Of a stretch of DNA of 64,000 nt, positions 1 through 7,834 are shown piece by piece; the first letter of the stretch is position 1, and each line of letters opens with the position of its first letter. Source of the DNA: Romboutsia maritimum (GTDB lineage Bacteria; Bacillota; Clostridia; Peptostreptococcales; Peptostreptococcaceae); NCBI RefSeq assembly GCF_002251085.2, contig NZ_NOJZ02000005.1, positions 1 through 64,000 on the forward strand, given 5' to 3'. The notes beneath the pieces were generated by a model. The model was given only the letters and a program-made list of their open reading frames with translations, was not told the origin of the DNA and ran no database searches. Both the position numbers and the translations under genes were made by a program.

Positions 1-151
1 GCTGAAAGCATCTAAGCGCGAAGCCTACTTCAAGATAAGATTTCCCACCGTAAGGGTAAGATCCCAGGAAGACTACCTGGTTGATAGGTCGAAGGTGTAA
101 GTGCAGTAATGTATTTAGCTTAACGATACTAATAGATCGAGGACTTGACCA
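1..151 (+). rRNA. 23S ribosomal RNA, 3' end (partial)
   Basis: The first ~150 bases are the 3' tail of a 23S rRNA, cut by the window start. They hold the conserved domain VI text (gcgaagcctacttcaagat..., ...aatagatcgaggacttgacc) typical of Firmicutes 23S genes. The exact 3' end is estimated from the family pattern. A 5S gene follows after ~85 bases, so this is the end of an rRNA operon read on the plus strand. Confidence 0.95.
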
Positions 152-234
152 AGAATTAAAATGATAATTCCTAAATGTATGCAGTTTTTAGAGTATTAAC
201 TCTAAAACTTAATAGAAATGTTAAGCATAAAGAT

Positions 235-354
<120 letters not shown>

Positions 355-385
355 ATCTTTTTTATTTAAAATAATTAAAAAAATA

Positions 386-416
386 AAAAGATAGCAAGTT
401 TGTGCTATCTTTTTTT
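386..416 (+). terminator. Intrinsic terminator of the rRNA operon
   Basis: Arms aaaagatagca and tgctatctttt enclose a short loop and run into a T tract, just after the 5S gene. Confidence 0.85.
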
Positions 417-591
417 AATGCATAAATAAGTTATAAAAAATTTAAAAATAATGTATTATATGATATTTATATTTAAAAATTTTTATTATATTTTTAATTA
501 GCTATAAATAGATAAATTAAGTAAATCAATTTTAAATATATTTATGATAGAATATAAATATATTGCATTAACTAGAAGGGGGATAATGGTA

Positions 592-1533
592 ATGGATATT
601 ATTGAGAATCTTAGAGAACAAGGAATAAGTGAAAAACTCATAGAAGATATATTTTATTTTAGAAGATTTTATAAATTAGAAAAAAATTTAGAGTATAGGA
701 TAACAAAATCTAATAGATATTTTTATGGAAAAGACATAATATCAATGTGCATATCATCAATACTGGAAGAAGAAAATATCTTATTATCAGGTCCAAAAGC
801 TACAGGAAAAAATTTATTAGCAGATAACTTATCAGAAATATTTTTAAGGCCTCAATGGAATACATCTTTTCATATAAATACAGATAGTTCTACATTAATA
901 GGTACAGATACATTTATAGACAATGAAGTAAAATTAAGACGAGGGTCAGTCTATGAATGTGCTATAAATGGAGGATTTGGAGTGTTTGATGAAATAAATA
1001 TGGCAAAAAATGATGCAATAGTTGTACTTCATTCAGCACTAGACTATAGAAGAGTTATAGACGTTCCAGGATATGAACGAGTAAATTTACACCCAGCAAC
1101 GAGATTTATTGGGACTATGAATTATGAATATGCAGGAACTAAAGAATTAAATGAAGCATTAGTATCTAGATTTATGGTTATAGATATTCCAGAGATAGAA
1201 GAGGAAAAGATAATGATGATTTTAAAAGATGAATTTGATGATGCGGATGAAGAAAAATTAAATCAATTTGCAGGAATTTTTTTAGATCTTCAATTAAAGT
1301 GTAAGAATGGAGAAATTTCGAGTAAATCTGTTGATTTGAGAGGCCTTATTGGATCTTTAAAAATAATAAGAAGAGGATTAGGTCCAAATCTAGCAATTAA
1401 TATGGGTATGACTGGTAAAACATTTGATATATATGAAAAAGAGATAGTTGGAGATATTATTAAAACAAGAATACCAGATAAATGGGAGAGTAAAGATATA
1501 TTTCCAAATAAAAAGTTATGTCATATTAAATAG
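592..1533 (+). CDS. MoxR-type AAA+ ATPase
   Basis: A 313-residue AAA+ ATPase of the MoxR/NorQ/CobS group. The Walker A region reads GPKATGKN, with Asn where Ser or Thr is usual. Walker B is GFGVFDEIN, followed by the conserved FIGTMNYEY and EALVSRF (sensor and arginine-finger region). ATG at 592 is chosen because the gaaggggg ribosome site at 575-582 sits 9 bases before it; in-frame ATGs at 586 and 544 are spaced less well. The next gene starts 8 bases downstream and encodes a vWA protein, the classic MoxR-vWA pairing in which the ATPase remodels or metallates a client. The client is unknown. CobS-like work in cobalt insertion is suggested only by the cobalt genes downstream. Confidence 0.85.
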   Translation: MDIIENLREQGISEKLIEDIFYFRRFYKLEKNLEYRITKSNRYFYGKDIISMCISSILEEENILLSGPKATGKNLLADNLSEIFLRPQWNTSFHINTDSSTLIGTDTFIDNEVKLRRGSVYECAINGGFGVFDEINMAKNDAIVVLHSALDYRRVIDVPGYERVNLHPATRFIGTMNYEYAGTKELNEALVSRFMVIDIPEIEEEKIMMILKDEFDDADEEKLNQFAGIFLDLQLKCKNGEISSKSVDLRGLIGSLKIIRRGLGPNLAINMGMTGKTFDIYEKEIVGDIIKTRIPDKWESKDIFPNKKLCHIK

Positions 1534-1541
1534 GTGATAAA

Positions 1542-3311
1542 ATGAAATGGATATATAATGAATATGAATTTGATAATAGAGTAAACAACTTATCTTGGAC
1601 AATATCTGGAAAATACAATGAAGATATAGATATATTAGAAAAAGACTATTCATCAAAGGATGTGTCACTTTATTTTGCAATAATATCAGGAGCTAGGCGT
1701 AAATATGTAGATTGGGATATGGTAAAAAAGTATTTAGTAAATAGGATTAATCATGGTTATGATAAAGAAACAATACTAAATTTAGTACAAATAACTTTAA
1801 ATAATATAGTAGAATCAAAAGTTATACAAGATAGACCTGGAGTTGAGGATATAAGGCAAAAGGCATATAAGGATATAGTTTCTAATTTTAATAAAATATA
1901 TGAAAATGAAATACTAGAAAAAGTTAAATATGCATTTATACTTGAAAGTATGGGAAAACATCCAGCGTTAAGTGGGCTTAATAGAAGGATTGTTAATGAT
2001 ATAAAGGATATAAATATAAACTATAATATGTTAGAAGTGTTAAAAGGAATAGATGAAATATATTTAAATTATTTTGAAAAAATTATTAATAAAAGTGAAA
2101 ATAATATAGATATAAATTATAAAAATAGTAAAGAAATTGATTTTGATACATTTTCTAATTTTATGTATGAAGAATTATACAGTGAGGAAGAAGAAAAACT
2201 TGTAGAAAATGAGATAAATGAGATATCATCATCTATGTTAGTAGAAAGTATAGGTGAGATAAATAAGGCAAATTTAAAAAACTCATCAAATAGAGTAATA
2301 TATGTTGATGAAGAAACATCAAATAAAATTTATGAAAAAATAGAGTATTATTATGGAAAAGCATTTTTATCTAAATCAGAAATAAAAAAAATAGAAACTA
2401 AAAATTGTAGGAATGTTCATGAAGGATGTAGAGTACATTTTACAGATGGGGTACTAAGAAGTGAATGTAAAAATATATTTCAGGTTAAATATGTAACTAG
2501 GCAGAAAGAAAATAATATAAGTAAATATAGAGACAACATAAAAATACATAAAAGAAATATAAATAAATTAAAAGAAAGTTTATTAAGAATTTTAATTCAG
2601 GAAAGTTCTAAGAGCAGAGTATATTCAGATTGTGGAAATATTTGCGCTAATAGGGCATGGAGAGCTAGTAGAAGCAACAATAATAAAATATTTTATAAGG
2701 ATATAGATAATGAAAAAGGTAGATATGTCATAGATATATTATTAGATGCTAGTGGATCTCAAAGTAGAAATCAAGCTATGGTTGCAACACAGGCATATAT
2801 AATTGCAACAGCATTAACATTAGTAGGAATACCGAATAGAGTAATTGGCTTTTCTAGCTTTTTAGATTATACTATTTTAAGAAGATTTAAAGACTACAAT
2901 GATGAAGTAAAAAAAAGTGAGAATATATTTGAATACTTTTGTGCAGGAAATAATAGAGATGGATTAGCAATTAAATCTGTATGTGAAAATTTAATTAGCA
3001 GAGATGAAGAAAATAAAATTTTAATAGTTCTTAGTGATGGAAAACCTAATGATATAAAAATAGGAAAAGATACACAAAGAAGTATAAGAGGAGAAATGTC
3101 TTATAGAGGTAATATAGCTATAAAAGATACAGCTAATGAAGTGAGAAGAGCTCGTCAAAGAGGAATTTTAGTACTAGGAGTATTTACGGGTAAGGAAAAT
3201 GAGTTAGAAGCAGAGCGATTGATATATGGAAATGACTTTATATATACAAAAAATATTGATAGATTTTCTGATATAGTATCAATGTATTTAAAGAAAATAA
3301 TTATTAACTAA
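1542..3311 (+). CDS. von Willebrand factor A domain protein, partner of the MoxR ATPase
   Basis: A 589-residue, probably cytoplasmic protein (no signal peptide). The first ~390 residues are a charged helical region resembling NorD/CobT-type partners. The C-terminal ~200 residues form a vWA domain with an intact metal-ion site: DASGS begins at D402, and later VLSDGKPND supplies the distal acidic loop. A cysteine-bearing segment (CRNVHEGCRVHF) lies near residues 287-300. It starts 8 bases after the ATPase stop with an aggtgat ribosome site, so the two are surely co-transcribed. By family analogy it recruits a substrate to the ATPase ring; the substrate cannot be told from sequence. Confidence 0.82.
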   Translation: MKWIYNEYEFDNRVNNLSWTISGKYNEDIDILEKDYSSKDVSLYFAIISGARRKYVDWDMVKKYLVNRINHGYDKETILNLVQITLNNIVESKVIQDRPGVEDIRQKAYKDIVSNFNKIYENEILEKVKYAFILESMGKHPALSGLNRRIVNDIKDININYNMLEVLKGIDEIYLNYFEKIINKSENNIDINYKNSKEIDFDTFSNFMYEELYSEEEEKLVENEINEISSSMLVESIGEINKANLKNSSNRVIYVDEETSNKIYEKIEYYYGKAFLSKSEIKKIETKNCRNVHEGCRVHFTDGVLRSECKNIFQVKYVTRQKENNISKYRDNIKIHKRNINKLKESLLRILIQESSKSRVYSDCGNICANRAWRASRSNNNKIFYKDIDNEKGRYVIDILLDASGSQSRNQAMVATQAYIIATALTLVGIPNRVIGFSSFLDYTILRRFKDYNDEVKKSENIFEYFCAGNNRDGLAIKSVCENLISRDEENKILIVLSDGKPNDIKIGKDTQRSIRGEMSYRGNIAIKDTANEVRRARQRGILVLGVFTGKENELEAERLIYGNDFIYTKNIDRFSDIVSMYLKKIIIN

Positions 3312-3544
3312 AAGGTATATATAAACAGCTATAGAATATATATCTTAAGAGAGTTAATAAGATTAACATAAATTAAAGACATATAAGTTATAAAGGATAA
3401 CTTGTAAAATCTTGATAATTTATATAAGATTATTATAAAAATAAAATTTTGTAAAAATCAAATAAAATTTAAAAAAAAAGAAGGTATATACAAATAAATA
3501 TAGAATTATGTATATATAGTAAATAAATTGAATATATTTCATAA
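3312..3544. other. Intergenic region ahead of the cobalamin riboswitch
   Basis: 233 bases of extreme AT content with no coding frame or clear terminator. One weak promoter-like pair (ttgtaa near 3412 with taagat 17 bases further) could start the riboswitch transcript, but nothing here is compelling. The lack of a terminator after the vWA gene leaves read-through into the riboswitch possible. Confidence 0.4.
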
Positions 3545-3735
3545 TATTTTAGGTTCTTATAAGATTAATAGGGAAAGAGGTTAAATTCCTCTACAGCCCC
3601 CGCTACTGTAATGCAGACGAAACCTTTTATTACCACTGTGACTAATTTTCATGGGAAGGAAAAGGAAGTAGGATGAAGCTAAGTCAGGAGACCTGCCTAT
3701 AGATATTCAAGTAATTTCTTCGGGGTAGGAGAAAG
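3545..3735 (+). ncRNA. Cobalamin (adenosylcobalamin) riboswitch
   Basis: Carries the recognisable B12-riboswitch blocks in order: aggttc near 3551, gggaa...gcccccgctactgt around 3570-3609, accactgtgac near 3632-3642, and the B12 box aagtcaggagacctgcc at 3681-3697. A small hairpin (tttctt...agaaa) at 3715-3735 fits the peripheral kissing arm. A T-rich terminator follows at 3774-3797 and cbiM starts 95 bases later. Established for this class: high cobalamin lowers expression of the downstream cobalt-uptake genes. Confidence 0.93.
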
Positions 3736-3773
3736 TTTCTTATAAATACGTATAATAGTATGGATAAAAAACG

Positions 3774-3797
3774 GCCTAACTTCGAGTTGGGCTTTTT
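3774..3797 (+). terminator. Riboswitch-controlled terminator
   Basis: Stem gcctaact/agttgggc with a three-base loop, followed by ttttt. It lies between the cobalamin aptamer and cbiM and is the probable expression platform. Confidence 0.8.
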
Positions 3798-3892
3798 ATA
3801 TGCCTAAAATATAAAAATTTCAATGATATTTATTAAAAAAAGAACTTATAAAAATACATATTTAAATTATGTAGTAGAAAAGGGGAAGAGTA

Positions 3893-4654
3893 ATGAAACA
3901 ATCAAAGCAATTCAATCATCTAAAATTAGGATTAGTTGCAGCATTTATGTTAATCATCTTAAATCCGGTTACATCAAATGCAATGCATATAATGGAAGGT
4001 TTTTTACCTGTCAAATGGTCTATTACATGGAGTGTAATATTTATACCATTTTTCCTTGTAGGATTAAAGTCTATAAACAAAATAGTAAAAGAACAGCCTA
4101 AGAAAAAAATATTATTAGCACTATGTGGGGCTTTTGTATTTGTGTTGTCAGCTCTTAAAATACCATCAGTTACAGGAAGTTGTTCACATCCAACAGGTGT
4201 AGGACTTGGTGCAATATTATTTGGACCAAGTGTTATGGTAGTTCTAGGAGTAATAGTACTTTTATTTCAAGCTATACTTCTAGCTCATGGTGGATTAACA
4301 ACATTAGGAGCAAATGCTTTTTCAATGGCAATTGTTGGACCTATAGTATCATTTTTAATATTTAAGTTATTGAAGAATAAAAAAATCAATAGAGGATGGG
4401 TTGTATTTCTTAGTGCAGCAATAGGAGATTTAGCTACATATACAGTAACATCTTTCCAATTAGGATTAGCATTTCCAGATCCAACAGGGGGAATAATGCT
4501 TTCAGTTACTAAATTCTTAGGAATATTCTTCTTAACACAAGTTCCAATAGCTATAGCTGAAGGAATACTTACAACTATACTTTATAACTTAATAACAGAA
4601 AATGAAAAAGAGGAGGCTCACAATGGAGAATACGAGTTACAAATCAACAAATAA
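3893..4654 (+). CDS. cbiM: Cobalt ECF transporter substrate-capture protein CbiM
   Basis: A 253-residue integral membrane S component of the Co2+ importer. A signal-like hydrophobic segment (residues 10-28) ends at A30, and the mature protein would begin Met31-His32 (MHIMEGFLP), the N-terminal metal-binding motif known from CbiM/NikM. The signature [18 protein letters not shown] is present, with about six membrane segments. The start follows a ggggaag ribosome site. It is the first gene of cbiMNQO, overlaps cbiN by 32 bases and lies behind a B12 riboswitch, which favours cobalt over nickel. Confidence 0.95.
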   Translation: MKQSKQFNHLKLGLVAAFMLIILNPVTSNAMHIMEGFLPVKWSITWSVIFIPFFLVGLKSINKIVKEQPKKKILLALCGAFVFVLSALKIPSVTGSCSHPTGVGLGAILFGPSVMVVLGVIVLLFQAILLAHGGLTTLGANAFSMAIVGPIVSFLIFKLLKNKKINRGWVVFLSAAIGDLATYTVTSFQLGLAFPDPTGGIMLSVTKFLGIFFLTQVPIAIAEGILTTILYNLITENEKEEAHNGEYELQINK

Positions 4655-4919
4655 GACAAAAAAAACTAATTTAATATTATTACTTTTAGCTATAGTATTA
4701 ATTATAATACCTTTAGTATTCAATTCAGGAGCTGAATACGGAGGAGCAGATGATCAAGCAGAAGGTGTGATTTCTGAAGTTAATCCAGGATATGAGCCAT
4801 GGTTTAGTAGTATATATGAGCCACCAAGTGGAGAAATAGAAAGTTTACTATTTGCTGTTCAAGCAGCATTAGGAGCAGGGGTTGTAGGTTACTATTTAGG
4901 TAGCAGAAAGAATAAATAA
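4623..4919 (+). CDS. cbiN: Cobalt transport accessory protein CbiN
   Basis: A 98-residue protein with two membrane segments (about residues 15-33 and 75-92) around an extracytoplasmic loop bearing [11 protein letters not shown] and YEPWF...PPSGEIES, typical of CbiN. It helps CbiM take up Co2+. ATG 4623 is chosen for the gaggagg site 8 bases upstream; a longer in-frame start at 4602 lacks one. The start lies inside the end of cbiM, consistent with translational coupling. Confidence 0.93.
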   Translation: MENTSYKSTNKTKKTNLILLLLAIVLIIIPLVFNSGAEYGGADDQAEGVISEVNPGYEPWFSSIYEPPSGEIESLLFAVQAALGAGVVGYYLGSRKNK

Positions 4920-4921
4920 TT

Positions 4922-5620
4922 ATGATAGTAATTGATAAGTATGCATATACAAATAATTTAATTAACATGAATCCCAATATAAAATTTAGTGTAGGGGCAA
5001 TATTTCTTATTGCTTCTATGCTAAGTCAAAGTTTAATAATATCTACTGCTATTATATTTTTAATGAGTGCAATTATAGTCTTTATAGCTAAAATTGATCT
5101 TAAAAATTATTTGTATTTATTAAAAATACCATTAGTATTTTTGCTTATAAGTATAACAATGACATTAATAAGTATAACTTCAAATTCTGAGATATTAATT
5201 TATAGTTTTAAAATTGGAAATACTTATATAGGGGTATCTATTCAATCTGTAAATACTTCTATAAAAATATTTTTTAGAGCAATGTCATGTTTAACATGTG
5301 TGTATTTTATTATGTTGACAACTCCGTTTAACCAATTAATATTTCTATTTAAAAAGGCACATATACCAGATACAATAATAGAATTATCTATGCTGATTTA
5401 TAGATTTATATTTATATTTATGGAAGAAGTATCTGATATACGTAAATCACAAGAACTAAGATTTGGGTACATAAATTTAAGAACATCATATAAATCTCTG
5501 GGACTTTTAGGTAGTTTATTATATAAAAGAATGATGATTAGATACGAAGAGATGTGTATATCTTTAGATATAAAATTATACGACGGGACATTTCACATAG
5601 TAGGAGATAATAATGTTTAA
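4922..5620 (+). CDS. cbiQ: Cobalt ECF transporter transmembrane protein CbiQ
   Basis: A 232-residue membrane protein with about five hydrophobic segments. It carries the CbiQ-type coupling helices near residues 175-215 (DIRKSQELRFGY and KRMMIRYEEMCISLDIK), which contact the ATPase. It starts two bases after cbiN ends and overlaps cbiO by eight bases. No separate Shine-Dalgarno site is obvious, so translation probably relies on coupling to cbiN. Confidence 0.93.
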   Translation: MIVIDKYAYTNNLINMNPNIKFSVGAIFLIASMLSQSLIISTAIIFLMSAIIVFIAKIDLKNYLYLLKIPLVFLLISITMTLISITSNSEILIYSFKIGNTYIGVSIQSVNTSIKIFFRAMSCLTCVYFIMLTTPFNQLIFLFKKAHIPDTIIELSMLIYRFIFIFMEEVSDIRKSQELRFGYINLRTSYKSLGLLGSLLYKRMMIRYEEMCISLDIKLYDGTFHIVGDNNV

Positions 5621-6431
5621 AATAAATAATTTAACTTATAAATATGAAAAAAACACTTCAGCTTTAACTAATATAAATATGGATTTTTCAAAAGGGGATG
5701 TAATAGGAATCATTGGTTCCAATGGTTCAGGAAAATCTACTTTATTTATGAATTTAATGGGTATTTTAAAACCAACATCTGGAGAAATTTTATTTAATGA
5801 TAATAAATTAAAGTATGATAAAAAGAGTTTATACAACCTTAGAAAAGATGTAGGAATAGTTTTCCAAGATCCAGAAAAGCAAATATTTTATTCAATGGTA
5901 TATGATGATATAGCATTTGCTTTGAGAAATATTGGTGTAGATGAAGATACTATAAATAGGAAAGTACATGAAGCTTTATTAGCTGTTAATGGAATAGATT
6001 TCATAAAAAAACCTGTACATTTTTTAAGTTATGGTCAGAAAAAAAGGATAGCAATAGCATCAGTAATAGCTATGGAAAATAAGATAGTATTACTAGATGA
6101 ACCTACAGCAGGATTAGACCCAATTAGTACTAGAGCAATTGTAGATATAATAAATAACTTAAAAAATAAAGGAATTAAAATAGTCATATCAAGCCATGAT
6201 ATGAACTTAATGTATGAAATATGTGATTATATTTATGTATTGAATAAAGGTAAAATTATGGATGAAGGTTTGACTGAAAATGTATTTGTAAAAGAAGAAA
6301 ATATAATAAAAGCAGGATTAGAGTTACCTTGGTTAGTAAAAATTCATAAAAATATGAAATTACCTTTATTTAGATGTGAAGAAAATTTGTATGAGTACTG
6401 TGAAAAAAATGTTCTTATTACAAATAATTAA
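5613..6431 (+). CDS. cbiO: Cobalt ECF transporter ATP-binding protein CbiO
   Basis: A 272-residue ABC ATPase that powers Co2+ uptake with CbiMNQ. Walker A GSNGSGKST is near residue 37, the Q-loop FQDPEKQIFY is of the ECF type, the signature is LSYGQKKRIAIA, Walker B is IVLLDEPTAGLDP and the switch histidine sits in ISSHD. The start lies within the last codons of cbiQ, preceded by a taggaga site. Last gene of the operon; a terminator follows. Confidence 0.94.
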   Translation: MFKINNLTYKYEKNTSALTNINMDFSKGDVIGIIGSNGSGKSTLFMNLMGILKPTSGEILFNDNKLKYDKKSLYNLRKDVGIVFQDPEKQIFYSMVYDDIAFALRNIGVDEDTINRKVHEALLAVNGIDFIKKPVHFLSYGQKKRIAIASVIAMENKIVLLDEPTAGLDPISTRAIVDIINNLKNKGIKIVISSHDMNLMYEICDYIYVLNKGKIMDEGLTENVFVKEENIIKAGLELPWLVKIHKNMKLPLFRCEENLYEYCEKNVLITNN

Positions 6432-6510
6432 TTAGCCCTCGACCTATTTTAATAATAGATCAAATAAATAATTGAAATAAAAAATAACCCTTAACCTACC
6501 TAAATAAGGT

Positions 6511-6548
6511 ACCTTAGGACTTAAAAGTCTTAAGGTTTATTTTTTTTT
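6511..6548 (+). terminator. Terminator of cbiMNQO
   Basis: An 11-base-pair stem (accttaggact / agtcttaaggt, one G-U) with a four-base loop, followed by a long T run at 6536-6548. Confidence 0.85.
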
Positions 6549-6553
6549 GATTA

Positions 6554-6584
6554 TATTTACAAGTGTAAATACAGGTGATACAAT
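6554..6584 (+). promoter_or_regulatory. Promoter and overlapping palindromic operator of the first BMP lipoprotein gene
   Basis: A -35 box TTTACA (6556-6561) and a -10 box TACAAT (6579-6584) are spaced by 17 bases. A perfect palindrome tatttacaagtgtaaata occupies 6554-6571 and covers the -35 box. That placement is typical of a repressor operator; the regulator is not identified. Confidence 0.65.
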
Positions 6585-6623
6585 GATTGTGTATAGGGAA
6601 AAAACTAATGGGGGGATTGTACT

Positions 6624-7628
6624 ATGAATAAACAAATGAGGTTATTAATTGTAACAACAATGAGTTTAGTTTTATCATTAGGACTAGTGGGATGTAGTCC
6701 TACTAAAAAGGAAGAGAAAAAAGACTTTAAAGTAGGCGTTGTATTAGGAGAAGGTGGAGCAAATGACCAATCATTTAATCAATCTTCTTTAGAAGGATTA
6801 AATAAAGCTAAAAAAGAGTTAGGTATAGATGGAAAGTATTTAGAATCAAATCAAGATGCTGATTACATACCTAATATAGAAACATTTATAGATGAAAAGT
6901 CAGACTTAGTAATAGGAGTAGGTTATACTACAGCAGCAGCTATGCTTGAATCAGCAAAAAATTACCCAAATGTAAACTTCGTAGTAATAGACCACAATTA
7001 TAAAGAAGAAGATAAGGAAATACCAAAAAATATGGCTTGTGTAACTTTTGATGAGAGAGAAGTTTCTTATTTAGTAGGTGTAATTGCAGCAAAAATGAGT
7101 GAAACAGGAAAAGTTGGTTTTATAGGAGGAATGAAAGATCCTAACATAACTAGATTTGAAGATGGGTTTGTAAAAGGTGTAAAATCTGTAGGTTCAGATA
7201 TAAATTTATTATCTCAATATGCTAATTCATATGATGATGCTAGTTTAGGAAAATCAATAGCAAATCAAATGTATTCAAAAGATGTAGATGTTATATTCTC
7301 AGCAGCAGGTAATGTTGGAACTGGAGCGATAGAATCAGCTAAAGAAAAAGATAAATTTGCAATTGGTGTTGATATGGATCAAAATAGTTTAGCACCAAAA
7401 AATGTAATTACATCAGCTATGAAAAGAGTTGACATAGGAGTATTTGATATTATAGAAAAAGCTAAAAAAGGTGAATTTGAAGGTGGAAAAGCTATAGTTT
7501 ACGGATTAAAAGAAGGCGGAGTTGGAATTGCACCTTCTACAAATAAAAATGTTCCAGAAGATATAGTTAAATACACAGAAGAACAAGCTAAACAAATAAT
7601 TGATGGAAAAATAAAGATTGGTAAATAA
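6624..7628 (+). CDS. BMP-family nucleoside-binding lipoprotein
   Basis: A 334-residue BMP/PnrA-type substrate-binding lipoprotein. The signal peptide ends in the lipobox LVGC with Cys24 as the lipidation site, so it is anchored outside the membrane. Family motifs include VGVVLGEGGANDQSFNQSS at the N-terminus and the GFIGGMKDPNITRFEDGF region. Relatives bind purine nucleosides for an ABC importer. A paralogue is encoded at 53509, nearer the matching ATPase and permeases; this copy stands alone with its own promoter and terminator and may feed the same transporter. ATG follows a ggggggatt site. Confidence 0.88.
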   Translation: MNKQMRLLIVTTMSLVLSLGLVGCSPTKKEEKKDFKVGVVLGEGGANDQSFNQSSLEGLNKAKKELGIDGKYLESNQDADYIPNIETFIDEKSDLVIGVGYTTAAAMLESAKNYPNVNFVVIDHNYKEEDKEIPKNMACVTFDEREVSYLVGVIAAKMSETGKVGFIGGMKDPNITRFEDGFVKGVKSVGSDINLLSQYANSYDDASLGKSIANQMYSKDVDVIFSAAGNVGTGAIESAKEKDKFAIGVDMDQNSLAPKNVITSAMKRVDIGVFDIIEKAKKGEFEGGKAIVYGLKEGGVGIAPSTNKNVPEDIVKYTEEQAKQIIDGKIKIGK

Positions 7629-7655
7629 TTTAAAACTAATATAATATATAGATAG

Positions 7656-7698
7656 AAAGGTTTTTACTTTTATGGAAAGTAAGAACCTTTTTATTTTT
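7656..7698 (+). terminator. Terminator after the BMP lipoprotein gene
   Basis: A 15-base-pair stem (aaaggtttttacttt / aaagtaagaaccttt, one G-T) with loop tatgg, followed by a T-rich tail. Confidence 0.85.
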
Positions 7699-7773
7699 AC
7701 TATGAAATTTATGGATATATATATTAAATTTATGAAATGTTGGGAAAAATTTAAGTATTGACTGTCTTAAAAT

Positions 7774-7802
7774 TTGAACAAATACTTAATTTAGATTAAA
7801 AT
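7774..7802 (+). promoter_or_regulatory. Candidate promoter of pcrA
   Basis: TTGAAC (7774-7779) and TAAAAT (7797-7802) with a 17-base spacer, ~30 bases before the pcrA start codon. An alternative TTGACT at 7758 is spaced less well. Confidence 0.55.
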
Positions 7803-7834
7803 ATACTTATATCACTGTTAACAGGAGGAAAAAT

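Noticed and set aside
3823-4101. Open frame of 92 codons overlapping the start of cbiM
   Set aside because: It is a shadow of cbiM in another frame without family similarity or its own ribosome site.
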